A stretch of DNA of 64,000 nt from DATCYX01 sp963714425 (lineage in GTDB: Bacteria; Chloroflexota; Anaerolineae; Anaerolineales; UBA4823). The DNA lies in NCBI GenBank assembly GCA_963714425.1, contig CAVQOI010000006.1, positions 116,274-180,273 on the forward strand, read 5' to 3'. The notes below the pieces were generated by a model, which had not been told where the DNA came from, searched no databases, and saw only the letters and a list, made by a program, of their open reading frames with translations. Made by a program: the position numbers and the translations under genes. Below are positions 26,810 to 38,778 of the stretch, piece by piece. Positions within the stretch are counted from its first letter, which is position 1; each line of letters begins with the position of its first letter.

Positions 26810-27766
26810 ATGTTTAAACGGATCCTCGTCCCACTGGATAGTTCAAAGTTGGCGGAGTGTGTTCTGCCGCATCTGGTTGCCATTGCCAGGATCTGTGAAC
26901 CAGAAGTGCAGTTGTTGCGCGTTTCGGAACCTCTTGGTGTGACAGCGCGCTTGCGCTTGATTGACCCGGTGGATTGGCTGACCCGTAAAGCTGAGGCAGG
27001 GAGTTATCTCTCGGGTATCACTGAGCGCTTACAGGATGCTGGCTTGCGAGTATCGATGCAGCTTTACGATGGAAGACCTGCTGAACGGATTATTGAAATT
27101 GCTCACACCTGGAATGCAGACCTGATCTTGATGAGCAGTCACGGTCAGAGCGGTTTAAGTCCGTGGAATGTCAGCAGCGTTGTACAGCAGGTCATTCTGC
27201 GCGCCCACCGTTCCTTCATGATCATCCGAGCCTATCAACCCGTAACTGCCGACCTGACAGGCCTGCGTTACCGCAAGATATTCCTTCCGCTGGACGGTTC
27301 CCAGCGAGCGGAAATGCCACTGAATATAGCTGAATCTCTGGCAAATGCCCACAACAGCGAGATCCTGGCAGCCCACGTTGTTCGGCAGCCGGAACTGCCT
27401 CGCCGGACATCTGCTTCGCAGGAAGACTTGCTGCTGGTCAACCAATTGACGGAGCGGAATCGAGTCGAAGCGATCAAATATCTTGAAGATCTGAGATCTC
27501 GGGTAGATGTGACTATCCATACAATACTGGAGGTCAGCCCTAGTATCAGCCGCTCCTTGCACCAGATCGCTGAGCAGCACAATGTAGATCTGACTATTTT
27601 AAGCGCCCATGGTTATTCTGGTGATACACGCTGGCCCTATGGCAGTGTAGGGCTTGGCTTTATCGTATACGGCAGTACGCCGCTGCTGATCCTGCAGGAT
27701 TTGCCGACCAACGGGATCGAGCCAACCCAGGCGGAGATCGCCGCCCGTGAAAGCGGAGGCCACTAG
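26810..27766 (+). CDS. Tandem universal stress protein (UspA x2)
   Basis: About 318 residues form two USP domains in tandem. The first begins FKRILVPLDSS, with DLILMSSHGQSG near residue 110; the second begins YRKIFLPLDGSQ and contains DLTILSAHGYSG. The GxxG-like loops of ATP-binding USP members are partly visible. These are cytoplasmic stress proteins, often dimeric. I chose the ATG at 26810, which follows AGAAGGG, over the in-frame ATG further upstream. A TATAAT box is at 26668-26673. The NdvB-like gene follows with a GTG start 4 bases after the stop, so the two may be cotranscribed. Confidence 0.85.
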   Translation: MFKRILVPLDSSKLAECVLPHLVAIARICEPEVQLLRVSEPLGVTARLRLIDPVDWLTRKAEAGSYLSGITERLQDAGLRVSMQLYDGRPAERIIEIAHTWNADLILMSSHGQSGLSPWNVSSVVQQVILRAHRSFMIIRAYQPVTADLTGLRYRKIFLPLDGSQRAEMPLNIAESLANAHNSEILAAHVVRQPELPRRTSASQEDLLLVNQLTERNRVEAIKYLEDLRSRVDVTIHTILEVSPSISRSLHQIAEQHNVDLTILSAHGYSGDTRWPYGSVGLGFIVYGSTPLLILQDLPTNGIEPTQAEIAARESGGH

Positions 27767-27769
27767 TCC

Positions 27770-30700
27770 GTGCTGGATCAGGCCCCCATCATGCCGGCAG
27801 GGCTGCAGCCCGAGACCCAGCCGGACAATCCGCCAGTCGACCTGGAGAGTAAGGCTCGCTGGCTGGCAGAAGATCACCGCCGCCATACCCAGACACCCCC
27901 TGGCCTGCACACCAGCTCGACTGGTGTAGGTCAAAGCTCACCAAACCCAGCAGGGCTCTTATCGGCGCGCCTCCCCCGTTACATTTCAATACTTAAGGAA
28001 GCTGCCGGTCGCTTGCAAGCGCAAACCTCGAAAGCTGGACAGCTCTCGCTGGCCGCTGAATGGCTGCTGGATAATTATTACATTGCGTCGCAGGCGCTCC
28101 GCGATGTTCAGCAAGATCTGCCGCCACATTATGAACGCCAGCTCCCTCGCTTGCAAGCAGGGCAGGCGCGTATCTACGATCTATCCGTAGAGATTATCCA
28201 ATCCGAGAATGCCCTTCTCGACCTTGGGCGTGTCGAACGCTTCGTACGTGCTTATCAAGAAGCGCAGCCGCTCACGATGGGTGAGTTGTGGGCACTGCCG
28301 ACCATGCTGCGACTGGGGATTCTGGAATGCCTATTGGCGGCGGTTGCCCGGCTCACAGAGCTTCCCGGAGAGGCGATTAAGGCAAGTGCGCCCATCTTGA
28401 AGTCCCTTGGACAACTCGACGACCCGCAAACCGTGGAAAATAGTTTCCGCAGCTTGCGAGTCCTGGCTGTTTTTGATTGGAAGCATTTCATTGAATCCTT
28501 AAGTCTGGTGGATGCTACCCTGCGCCAGGACCCGGCAAGGCTGTATGCTGGCATGGACTTTGAGACACGTGACCGTTACAGGAAGGTCGTGGAAGAAATC
28601 GCCACTTCAGGGCAGGCTGATGAGCTGGCAGTCGCCCAAGCTGCCGTAAGCCTGGCACGCGCTGGGGTAGAACAGCTCATTCCCTCGCAAGAATCACCAG
28701 ATCCGGATGATCATCCATATCCAGGAGATCAACTTATCGGCTGGGATCGATTCCGCTCGCAGCTTGACGAACATGTTGGGTATTATCTGTTGGATCGGGG
28801 TCGCCCGGCACTGGAACAGGCTGCTGGGAACATTTCAAAACCCGGGCAGCGGCTGCATCGCTTCACCCACGCTCACCCCACTCCAATTTACCTCGGGTCG
28901 ATCGCATTTCTTACGCTTGGATTGATCATGATCGCACTGGCTTTTGCCGCTATGCTCAGGGCGCCGGCAGACGGACTCCTCTTGGTTTTCGTTCTCGCCC
29001 TGGTCCCAGCGCTAACGACCGCTGTGGACCTGGTCAACTGGGCGGTCACGCAGGTCGTCAAGCCGGAAGGCCTCCCACGCATGGATTTCAGCCAGGGATT
29101 GCCACAGGAGTGTGCAGCCTTGGTTGTCATACCGGCCTTGCTGTCTGGGCCCGATGAGGTCGATTCGCTGGTGGAACAGTTGGAGCAGCACTACCTGCGT
29201 AACGCTGACCCAGGGCTCACCTTTGCTTTAGTGACCGACTTCAAGGATGCCCCGGCAGAAAACCAACCTGGCGATGCCGACCTGGTTGGACGAGCGCAGC
29301 AAGGGATCCGCAGTCTAAATACAAAATACCAGCAGGCAGGGCAGGGGCCTTCCACTGAAGGGCGCTTCGTACTTCTTCAGCGGGAGCGGCGTTGGAATCC
29401 CTCCGAAGGCGTTTGGATGGGCTGGGAACGCAAGCGCGGCAAACTGCATGAACTGAATCGCTTGATCCTGGCAGCCCAAGGCGTCTCCTTGGGCAGTTCT
29501 TCCATTAATAGCGCATCCTCATTCCCAATTCGTGAGGGGGATCTGTCTTTCCTTAAGCTCGTGCGCTATGTGATTACCTTGGACGCAGATACAATCCTGC
29601 CGCGCGACGCCGCCCGAGAGTTGATCGCGGTCCTGGCTCATCCCCTGAATCGCGCCCATCTCAAACCAGCGGTTGCAGGGGAGTGCGGCGAAAAAATAGT
29701 CGCAGGTTATACCATTCTCCAGCCACGTACGGATATCAATCCGATTAGCAGCGCTGCATCTTACTTCACGCGCATCTTTTCGGGGGATACTGGCCTTGAC
29801 CTATACACCCGGGCTGTCTCGGATGTCTACCAGGACCTCTTCGGAGAAGGCAGCTACGTCGGTAAGGGAGCATACGAGGTCGACAGCTTCGAGCGCAGCC
29901 TGGAGGGGTGCATCCCCGAAAATTCCCTGCTCAGCCATGACCTGCTAGAGGGAATTCATGGGCGGACAGCGTTAGTGACCAGTACCGTCTTGATCGAGGA
30001 CCTGCCGCCTAACTACCTGGTGCATGGCCGCCGGCTGCACCGTTGGACCAGTGGCGATTGGCAGCTCCTGCCGTGGCTGTTCTCACGCCGCCTGTCGGCG
30101 ATCAGCCGTTGGAAGATTCTGGATAACCTGCGGCGTAGCCTGGTGGCCCCGTCCCTTCTGTTATTCATCCTGGCCGGATGGCTGGTCCTGCCCGGTTCTC
30201 CCGGGACCTGGACGGTTATTGGAGCACTCGTCCTGGCTGTGCCGGTGATGACCGGGGTCTTCGGAGCGTTTCGCCGGCGATTGGGTGGCCAGCCGGTGCG
30301 CCAGACCGAGGCCGGCATAAGAAATAGCTTCTTCCGCTGGCTACTAGCCCTGGCATTTCTCCCGTACGAGGCGCAGATTGCCACAGACGCAATACTAAAA
30401 ACACTGGTGCGGCTGGGCATCACCCATCGCGGATTGCTGCGTTGGACAACCAGCGACCAGGCTGCCCGCCGCTTGGTTGATCGGGTTGCCCTGGCGACCT
30501 GGCGGAAGATGGCCTTTTCTCCCATCCTGGCGATCGTTCTGGTTCTCCTGATCACACTGCTTCAACCGGCAGCGCTCGCCTGGGCCGCCCCCTTGTTGGC
30601 AGCCTGGACCTTGGCTCCCGGGATAGCCATTTGGGTCAGCCGGCCTCTGTCGCGGCGGGCGGCAAAGCTCGATAACAGCCAGGTGCGAGAGCTGCGCCGG

Positions 30701-31279
30701 CTGGCTCGCCGCACCTGGCTGTTCTTTGAACAGTTTATCAGTCCTGAAGATCAGTGGTTGCCCCCCGACCACTTTCAGGAATCACCCCTGGGGATCGTCG
30801 CCCATCGCACCTCGCCGACCAATATCGGTTTATCCTTGCTTTCCGCCATGGGGGCATACGACCTGGGCTATCTTGAGGCCCTCACGCTGTCCACGCGTCT
30901 GACCTCTTCACTTGACACACTTGAAAAGCTGGAGCGCTTCCGGGGTCACTTATTAAACTGGTATGACACACGCAGCCTGGATCCATTGCAGCCTCGCTAC
31001 GTATCCACAGTGGATAGCGGCAACCTGGCAGCCTGCCTGCTGGCACTGCGCCAGGGCTGTCTGGAAGTCCTTGGTCACCCTGTATTGCGCTGGGAATCAT
31101 TTGAAGGGCTGCTAGACGCCATCGACCTGCTCGATGATGTGTTCCGTGACCAGGAGGCCCCGTCTCTACAACCGGCGATCGATAAGCTGAGAAGTGCGCT
31201 CAGCTCGATCGTCCAAGCCATCCAATCCGTGAAAGATGAGCCGGCACGGTGGATAGGTTTGCTCTTCGGAATTAGGTAG
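27770..31279 (+). pseudogene. NdvB-like cyclic beta-1,2-glucan synthase, part 1 (GT84 domain)
   Basis: This is the first of four frame segments of a very long gene (27770 to about 35970). It starts at a GTG overlapping the stress protein's ribosome site region. The N-terminal 400 residues are helical. Residues about 375-450 contain membrane helices. A GT84 glycosyltransferase core follows, with GMWWERKR-like VWMGWERKRGKL and YVITLDADT (the nucleotide-sugar Asp site), HPLNRA and further membrane helices near 780-900. It ends in a frame that breaks near 31255-31265. Cyclic glucan synthases use UDP-glucose to make cyclic beta-1,2-glucan and are about 2800 residues long. Confidence 0.75.
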
Positions 31280-31334
31280 CAGTGGGAATGGTCAGGTATC
31301 GCCGCGGAATTGGTCCGAGATCGACCGTCTCATC

Positions 31335-32312
31335 GTGGAACTGGTGGAGTCCAATGCCCCTGAGTTGGGTGCAGAAAACCTGCGCCGCCTGCGGTATTAC
31401 AACCGGGGCGTGCGCCAGCAGCTCAACAGTACACAGCGCTGTATTGATTTACTCCTGCCGTGGCTTGCCGCTTTCCAGGACATCCCTGCCCTGTTCCGTG
31501 ATGGAGATCTAAACTCCAGCCTGGCGGAAGACTGGCAGGCTCTGGAGATGATTTTTTCTAAGCAGCCTTCTTTGGTGGAGATCCCTGCCGCCTGCCAGGC
31601 AGGTCGCCAGGCATTAAGACAGCTCAAGGATTCCATAAAAACTCAGGATGGTGCAGGTTGGGAAGAGGCACGCCGCTGGGTACAAGGCCTGGAGAATTCG
31701 CTGGATTCTGACGGAATGAAGGCTGAGGTCCTTGTGATCAGTTTTAATGACCTGGCGCGTCGCAGCGATGCTCTCTTCCAGGCAATGGATTTTTCCTTCC
31801 TGTTCGATTCTCAGCGCCAGGTCTTCCATATTGGCTACAACGTCACCACAAGCGACCTGGATATGAATTATTACGACTTGCTGGCCTCGGAAGCTCGTCT
31901 CGCCAGCCTGGTGGCTATTGCCAAGGGGGAGGTCCCACAGAGTCATTGGCTGCACCTCGGTCGCCCCATTACGCGTGTAGACGGCCGGCAAGCACTCCTC
32001 TCGTGGAGCGCCACGATGTTTGAGTACCTCATGCCGCGATTGATGGTGAGCAGCGAACCCGGCACCCTGCTTGGCCAAACCCTGGAAGTAGTAGCCGACC
32101 GCCAGATCGAATATGGGCGTGAGAAGAACATCCCCTGGGGAATTTCGGAATCGGGGTATTACCGCTTTGATGCTAACCAATTCTACCAATATCGCGCTTT
32201 GGGGTGCCTGGGTTGGGCTATAAGCGTGGTTTGGCCGATGACTTGGTCATCACCCCGCACGCTTCGCTGCTTGCCCTGCCGCTGCGCCCACGTGAGGTTC
32301 TCCAGAATATAG
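31335..32312 (+). pseudogene. NdvB-like glucan synthase, part 2 (glycoamylase-like domain)
   Basis: This segment continues the same protein after a one-base shift near 31255-31265. It carries FSFLFDSQRQVFHIGYN and ends close to the next break. SWSATMFEYLMPRLM and WGISESGYYRFD are typical of the chain-length-controlling glycoamylase-like domain of NdvB. The frame leaves the protein near 32198, where TTT is one base short. If a T is restored the sequence reads RAFGVPGLGYKRG. The segment therefore probably belongs to an intact gene in the organism, at least to here. Confidence 0.7.
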
Positions 32313-34993
32313 AGCACCTCAAACGGCTGGGCATGCTCGGGATGTACGGTTTTTATGAAGCAGCCGACTTCACACTGGCACGCCTTGCGGTGGGCCAGGA
32401 GAAAGCGATTGTACAGTCCTACATGGCTCACCACCAGGGGATGATCATGCTCTCGCTGGTCAATTATTTGCAGAGAGATGCGATGGTACGGCGCTTCCAG
32501 CGCGACCCACGAATCCAAAGTGTAGAATTGCTGTTATTGGAGCAGATTCCAAAAGACGCACCTATCGAGCAGCCGAATGCTGAAGGTTCATCGGGGATGC
32601 GCTCTATACAGACCCGCAATCTTGCCAGCCCCTGGCAAGTGGATTCGCAAGCTCCTCAACCCAGGGTGCATTACCTCTCGAATGGCCACTACAGAGTACT
32701 GATTACCGCCGCTGGCAGTGGGTATAGCGCCTGGGAGGATGTTGATCTGACCCGCTGGCAGCCCGATACAACCCTGGATAACTGGGGGACCTGGATCTAT
32801 GTCCAGGACCAGGAGAGTGGCGCAACCTGGTCGTCAGGTCTTCAGCCAACTTTAGTAGTTGGCGATGAGCATGAGGTCTTCTTTAGCAGTCACTTTGCCG
32901 AGTTCCGCCGCCAAAACGGCCTCCTGGCTCAGGTGACACAGGTCTTCGTCGCCCCGGAAGAGGATGTTGAGGTTCGTCTGGTGACCCTAACGAACCATGG
33001 GGATTTGCCGCGGCATTTACAGCTGACCAGCTATGGAGAGGTCGTCCTGGCGCCTCAGGTCGCCGACGCCCGCCATCCGGCTTTCAACAAGCTGTTTATC
33101 GAAAGTGAGCCGCTGCCAAGGGGCAATGGGTTGCTTTTCAGCCGCCGCCCGCGTTCTGGGTCGGAAGAAGAGATTTTTTTGGCCCATGCGCTGGTGACTG
33201 ACTCAGGCGAGATCACGGTTGTGCGGCCCAGGCTGGAAACCGACCGCGGCAAGTTCTTGGGGCGCGGCCGCAGCGCCCGTCATCCGGCTGCCCTGGAAGC
33301 AGGCTTGTTGCCTGGAATCGGGAACTCTCTCGACCCGATCTATTCGATTAGCCAGGGAGTCTATCTACCGCCGCATACCACCCTAAGCTTTGCTTTCCTG
33401 ACGGCCGCAGCACGCTCGGCGGAGAGCTCCACGGCATTAATTGAGAGCTACTCAGCCCTAAGTGCAATCCAGGCAGCCCGAGAAAAGGCCCGCGTGCTCG
33501 CTGAAGTAGAATTAGCCGAATTGGATATCTCCACCCCCCTGTTGAAAGATTTTCAAACCCTTTTGTCTTTGTTGGTTTTCCCTTCTCATGCACTCCGGGC
33601 CAGCCCTGAGCGGTTAGCTGCTAACCAAAAAGGCCAAGCAGGACTGTGGCCCTTTGCAATTTCTGGTGATTACCCCATCTTGCTTGTCGAAATTGGGACC
33701 GAGCAGGAGCTTACCCTGGCCCGAGAGCTGCTCCAGGCGCACACTTACTGGCGCAGGCGCCAGCTCATGATCGATCTGGTGTTTTTAGACAAGCAAGGCA
33801 CCAGCTATAACCAGGAGCTCAGCTCGCAGCTCTACCGCCTGGTCGCAAGCACGGACAGTGAAGGCTGGCTTAACCGCCGCGGGGGTATCTTTTTGCTACA
33901 CGCAGACCAGATGGGAGAGGCCGACCGGATTCTTTTGGAAACGGTGGCGCGGGTGGTGTTGGACGGCGCCCAGGGGACTCTGTCCGAGCGTCTTCAGCAT
34001 ACCCCGGAGCTTGTCCATAAGCCGTCCCGGCTGCCACCTTTATCTTCAGCGCTGCCCGAAGGGGTGGACCCACAGCCGACCCTGCCCCTACCTCGCCCGC
34101 AAGGCCTGTTGTACGATAACGGTCTGGGCGGTTTTAGCCCGGATGGAAGTGAGTACTGCATCTACCTGGCGCCTGGTCAGGTTACTCCTGCCCCCTGGGT
34201 TAACGTGATAGCAAACCCAAACTTCGGTTTCCTGGCATCCGAGTCTGGATTAGGCGCCTCCTGGGCCGAAAATAGCGGCGAAAATCGGCTAAGTCCCTGG
34301 GGAAACGATCCGGTTTCCAATGAGCCACACGAAGTCGTATATTTACGGGATGAAGAAACAGCCATCGTCTGGTCGCCCACCCCACAGCCCGCTCCTGCCC
34401 CGGCTCCCTATCTGGCGCGCCACGGTGCCGGATACACGATCTACGAGCACCACAGTCATGGCCTTTCCCAGCGGCTGCAGGTGTTCTCCCCGCCAGATAC
34501 TCCCCTTAAAATTTTACAGCTTAATTTGAAAAACACCTGGGACCGGGCACGGCGCATCACAGCCACTTATTACGTCGAATGGGTGTTGGGCGTAAGCCGG
34601 GAAAGCTCTCAGCAGTATTTGATCTCGGAATTCAATAGCGATCCTCAGGCCTTGCTGGTCCGCAATCCGTATAATAACGAGTTCTCAGATCGCGTTGCCT
34701 TTGTTTCAGCCAGCAACCCCTTACACGGGCTGACCACTGACCGGACTGAATTCCTTGGCCGGATGGGCAACCTGCAGGAGCCAGCTGCCCTCAAGCGTAT
34801 TGGCCTTGAGGGGACAGTGGAATCGGGGATGGACCCCTGGCGCGGCATTGCAACTGCACATCGACATCCAACCTGGCGCTTCGGAAGTAGTTTACTTCGT
34901 GCTGGGCCAGGCCGAGGACCGGGATGCAGCCCTGGCTTTGGCAAGCCAATACCAGGACCCGCAGCAAGTGCACGCTGCTTGGGATGCCAATAA
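32204..34993 (+). pseudogene. NdvB-like glucan synthase, part 3 (GH94-like carbohydrate phosphorylase module)
   Basis: This continues from GYKRGLADDLVITPHAS, with YMAHHQGMIMLSL typical of the NdvB glycoamylase-like domain. From about 32650 a large beta-sandwich/phosphorylase module (GH94-like, GT36 family) starts: YLSNGHYRVLITAAG, WSSGLQPT and repeated FVAPEEDVEVR-type strands. The frame shifts again near 34838: one G removed from CTGGCG gives PCAALQLHIDI. Several hundred residues of the (alpha/alpha)6 barrel follow in the next segment. Confidence 0.7.
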
Positions 34994-36026
34994 CCGGTTT
35001 TGGAATGACCTGCTCGGAGCTGTGCAGGTTCACACCCCCGAACCCGCATTTGACCTGCTGATCAACCGCTGGCTGCTATACCAGACCCTGGCTTGCCGCA
35101 TCTGGGGGCGAACTGCCTTCTACCAATCCAGCGGAGCCTATGGGTTTCGCGATCAGCTCCAGGACGTTCTGGCGCTGCTGCACGTCGCTCCACATCTGGC
35201 GCGCGAGCACCTGTTGCGCGCTGCCAGGCACCAATTTGAGGCTGGAGACGTCCTGCATTGGTGGCACTCCCCTTCCGGGCGCGGCGTGCGCACCCGTATT
35301 AGCGACGATATGCTCTGGCTGCCTTATGTAACCGCCGAATATGTAAACCTCACCGGCGAAGATTCAGTCTTGAGCGAGAAGATCCCCTTCCGCCATGCGT
35401 CTCTGCTGGAACCGGGGCAGGACGAACGCTATGGGCATTACCCGGAAACCAGCGCAACTTATACCTTGTTCGAGCATTGCCGCCGTGCGTTGGTTAAAGG
35501 GATGACTTCTGGGATGCACAACTTGCCCTTGATGGGCGGAGGGGATTGGAATGACGGTATGAACCGGGTCGGAAAGGACGGTCGTGGCGAGAGCACCTGG
35601 CTGGGTTGGTTTCTTTATAGCACCCTCAACCGCTTTGCAGACCTGTGTGAGCGGCGCGGCCAGGACGAGCCAGCCGCTGGCTATCGCCATCGTGCCTCCG
35701 ACCTGGCCCAGGCTATCGAAAACAGCGCCTGGGACGGCGAATGGTACCTTCGCGCTTTTTATGATGACGGCTCGCCCCTGGGCTCGTCAACGGACGAGGA
35801 ATGCCAGATCGATTCAATCGCCCAATCCTGGGGGGTTATTTCCGGCGGCGGGGACCCGCAGCGCGTTGCCCAGGCCATGCAATCAGTCTCCGATCAACTG
35901 GTACGGCGCTCCCAGCAGCTGGTGCTGCTGTTTACGCCCCCCTTCGACAAGACGCTGCATGACCCGGGTTACATTTCATGCAGGATCGCACACACAACGG
36001 TGTTCCTTTCCGAATTCTCAATGTGA
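34755..36026 (+). pseudogene. NdvB-like glucan synthase, part 4, truncated by IS remnant
   Basis: The frame carries the (alpha/alpha)6-barrel end of the GH94-like module: AYGFRDQLQDVLAL, the acidic catalytic segment GGGDWNDGMNRVG, and LFTPPFDKTLHDPGYI. Family members continue after DPGYI for more than 100 residues. Here the sequence leaves the family at about 35972 and enters IS3-family transposase, so the last residues (from SCRIAHTT on) belong to another gene in another frame. The gene is thus truncated at its 3' end in the organism, not just by assembly error. Confidence 0.7.
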
Positions 36027-36430
36027 TCGATGAGTACACAGGAGAATTTTTGACTGCTAAAGTAGCCAGAAGATTGACCCACAAAGAAGTGCTGGAACTG
36101 TTACTGGATCTGTTTCTACAACGAAGGGTACCGGTTCATATCCGTTCGGATTATGGCTCACAGTTTATAGCCAAGAAAGTACGCCGGTGCCTGCCGCTGG
36201 ATGTCAAACCGCTGTTTATCGAACCGGGCAGTCCTTAGGAGAATGGCTACACTGAGAGCTTCAACGGCAAGATGAGGGATGAGCTGTTAGACAGAGATAT
36301 TCTCTGTAAGGAGGCTGAAATATTGATTGAACAATAGCGAATTGAGTACAAGCCCGTTCCCCGCATAGTGCTTTGGGTTTCCGACCCCCAGTGCCCAAAA
36401 TGGTTATTGAGATGACTCCCCAATTTCAAC
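35972..36430 (+). mobile_element. IS3-family insertion sequence remnant
   Basis: A degenerate 3' part of an IS3-family element. It holds DDE-transposase core sequences: VIDEYTGEFLTAKVARRL, HIRSDYGSQFIAKKV with the second catalytic Asp, and GSP*ENGYTESFNGK with the Glu and a TAG in place of TGG. A second TGG-to-TAG change is in IEQ*RIEY, followed by a frameshift. The N-terminal half (including OrfA and the first Asp) and both inverted repeats are missing. It is dead and has replaced the end of the NdvB-like gene. Confidence 0.85.
35978..36331 (+). pseudogene. IS3 OrfB transposase fragment
   Basis: The fragment starts MQDRTHNGVPFRILNVIDEY and continues past two nonsense codons (at about 36236 and 36331). 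It carries two of the three DDE residues. The third, in ENGYTESFNG, is still visible. No active protein can be made from it. From 36331 to 36591 the remaining IS sequence and a promoter-like TATAAT (36524-36529) are seen, with GGAGGG just before the next gene. Confidence 0.8.
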
Positions 36431-36591
36431 CACTTGGACTATCATTCTGAGTGGCACATATTCTTGGGGGCATCTCATGCGAGGACCCTTTGAGGTCGAC
36501 GTTTAGGAAGCAGTATATTAATGTATAATTAAGACACACTCTCACCGCATGGATCGAATCCACATACTTTTCGAATTATGGAGGGATTGAT

Positions 36592-38778
36592 ATGCTACCA
36601 ATATCCATGCGGCCAATGGGGGTTGTTAGACTCTGTGTATTCCTCACCGCGACCCTCCTGGGGATCAGCTCCGCGGTCCTCCCAGCTTTAGCTGCCCGAT
36701 CTTATCGCCCCAGCGACGATTGCACCCCCGGTCCCCACAGCGGGGTAATCACTGTCGACCAGACCTGGTGCATGGCAGATAACCCGCACATCCTAATTGA
36801 TGAAGTTAGCGTAGCAGCAGGCGTCACGCTCACGATTGAGCCGGGGGTGATCGTGCAGGCAGGCATTTACGACGGCCTGACCATCCGCGGGCGGATGGAT
36901 GCGATTGGCACGATCGACCAGCCCATCCTCTTCACTTCGCTGGCAGATACAGGCCCGGAACAATGGCGCGGGCTGGGTTTTCTGGATAGTGCAGCCTCTG
37001 GTCATTTACGCTATGTCACCGTCCGCTATGGGGGCATGTATCATTCCGAGGTGAGCACCTATGCCGAGGTTGCCGCCATAAATCTGGGCGCCGGACGGCT
37101 GACCATCGAGGACAGCCAGATTCATTCAGCCGGCCACAGTACTTCTGGTCATAATTATGGCCTCACAATCTCCAACAGCCAATTCACCATGCTGCGAACT
37201 ACGGTGAGTAATCTGGGCTGCTGCTCTAACGATTCTGGTGTGCACATCACCGGTGCCAACACCGTTGCGACCCTCAGCAACAATACTTTCTCCGGTATCC
37301 GATCAACTGCGCTGATCGTAGGCGGCGGGGCATCTGCCACGATCTCGCATAACGATTTTCATGGCAATACACTCGCTATGGTGATTAGTGGAGATCAGGT
37401 GCTTGTCGAAGACAATGCGATCTACGACAACACAGCCGCATGGGTTTCCGGAGATGGAGGTATTCATATCTATGGCGGTAGCCCCACAATCCGCCGGAAT
37501 ATCCTGCGCAATAACACCAGTGATTACTATGGTGCCATCTCGATTAGCGGCGCTGGCAGCCCGCTGCTGGAAAACAATGTGATTATCGGCAACCATGCTG
37601 ACTATCAATGCAGTGCAATTTATATCCAATCCCCTGCCAATCCGATCTTTAAGCACAACACGATTGCAAATAACATGGGCGGAGACGGCAGCGCCATATG
37701 CATGTTCGGCGAGGGGCAGCACGGGAGTTTCTATAACACCATCCTGGCTAATTCAGCTGTAGGAGTAAAAACCAGCTTCGAATCCGGCAGCCTCGAGATG
37801 AATCATACGTTGTGGGACAATGTGCCCATCCGTTTAGAGGCAGGCGCAGGTAGCCTGGTAGAGAATTTCTCCATCGCTGGGCAGGCCAAATTTGACCTCG
37901 ACGGCTATCACTTGACACGCAGCTCCAATGCTATCGGACTGGGGGCCGATGTGGGGGTGGCAAGCGACGTCGACGGCAATCTCCGCCCGCAGCCCCCCGG
38001 ATCTCTGCCTGATCTGGGAGCGGATGAATTTCCTCGCGGCCAGACCCTTTCCTTCGAGATCGAATTTTACAGCGGGGATGTGAAGATGGAGATGACTGCG
38101 AGCGGCGGCGTGCAGATCGTCCAGGAATACTATCTTTTCTGGAATTACGGCAGCGAGGAAGAGGCCCCGCCACCCATCGCGATCACCATCACGGATACAC
38201 TACCCGTTGAGATGGAGTTCGTTAAGCAGGAGACGACGGGTGCACAACAGTTTGATTTTCACCGTGTAGGCCAGGCACTCACCTGGGAGTCGCAGCAGCC
38301 CGCCGAGGTAAATCAGGCTGGATATGTACAGTTCGGTATCGCTTACTCCAATGTCGAGCCTGGCCAAACCATAGACAATACCGTTCACGTTACTGCTGGG
38401 ACAACCGAGCTCGAACAAACGGTCAGCGCTCAAATACCTTTCTTTACCCCCAAGATCACTTACCCCATCGATGGCGAGGGTTGCTCAGGTCAGTTCCTCA
38501 ATATGGTGGTGAGCGGCTATGCGTTGCCAGGCTCGTTGGTGAAATTATACGAAGATGATCGTTGGAAGGCGACCGGAGTCGCGAACGAAGAAGACGGCCT
38601 CTTCACAATCACTTACGACTCGGATAATGCCGGCATCGAGGATTACACGAGGATCACGGTGCGGTCGTGCAGTACCTCCAACCCTTACGACTGCAGCCAG
38701 CCCAGTGAGCCAGTTATTGTCACCAAGCAAACCGGCTTCTGGTGCCCGCGGCGTTCATCATGGGAGGGGGATCTTTAA
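36592..38778 (+). CDS. Secreted right-handed beta-helix protein (N-terminal part, frameshifted)
   Basis: The ATG at 36592 follows ATGGAGGGATTGAT and gives a signal peptide of about 35 residues. Then come about 400 residues of parallel beta-helix (pectate-lyase-like/Pel repeats): GVTLTIEPGVIVQAG, GRMDAIGT, NTISN-type rungs with repeated N-x-I/L-x-x-N strands. After that is a region with ITDTLPVEMEFV and Ig-like strands. The first half resembles right-handed beta-helix proteins which bind or cut polysaccharide, but no catalytic residues can be assigned. The frame breaks at GAGGGGGATC (38766-38770): removing one G continues the protein in the next feature. Confidence 0.75.
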   Translation: MLPISMRPMGVVRLCVFLTATLLGISSAVLPALAARSYRPSDDCTPGPHSGVITVDQTWCMADNPHILIDEVSVAAGVTLTIEPGVIVQAGIYDGLTIRGRMDAIGTIDQPILFTSLADTGPEQWRGLGFLDSAASGHLRYVTVRYGGMYHSEVSTYAEVAAINLGAGRLTIEDSQIHSAGHSTSGHNYGLTISNSQFTMLRTTVSNLGCCSNDSGVHITGANTVATLSNNTFSGIRSTALIVGGGASATISHNDFHGNTLAMVISGDQVLVEDNAIYDNTAAWVSGDGGIHIYGGSPTIRRNILRNNTSDYYGAISISGAGSPLLENNVIIGNHADYQCSAIYIQSPANPIFKHNTIANNMGGDGSAICMFGEGQHGSFYNTILANSAVGVKTSFESGSLEMNHTLWDNVPIRLEAGAGSLVENFSIAGQAKFDLDGYHLTRSSNAIGLGADVGVASDVDGNLRPQPPGSLPDLGADEFPRGQTLSFEIEFYSGDVKMEMTASGGVQIVQEYYLFWNYGSEEEAPPPIAITITDTLPVEMEFVKQETTGAQQFDFHRVGQALTWESQQPAEVNQAGYVQFGIAYSNVEPGQTIDNTVHVTAGTTELEQTVSAQIPFFTPKITYPIDGEGCSGQFLNMVVSGYALPGSLVKLYEDDRWKATGVANEEDGLFTITYDSDNAGIEDYTRITVRSCSTSNPYDCSQPSEPVIVTKQTGFWCPRRSSWEGDL

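Noticed and set aside
38555..38767. Separate gene starting at 38555 for the second part of the beta-helix protein
   Set aside because: This part of the frame is a shadow of the upstream gene; real coding in this frame starts after the G-run frameshift.
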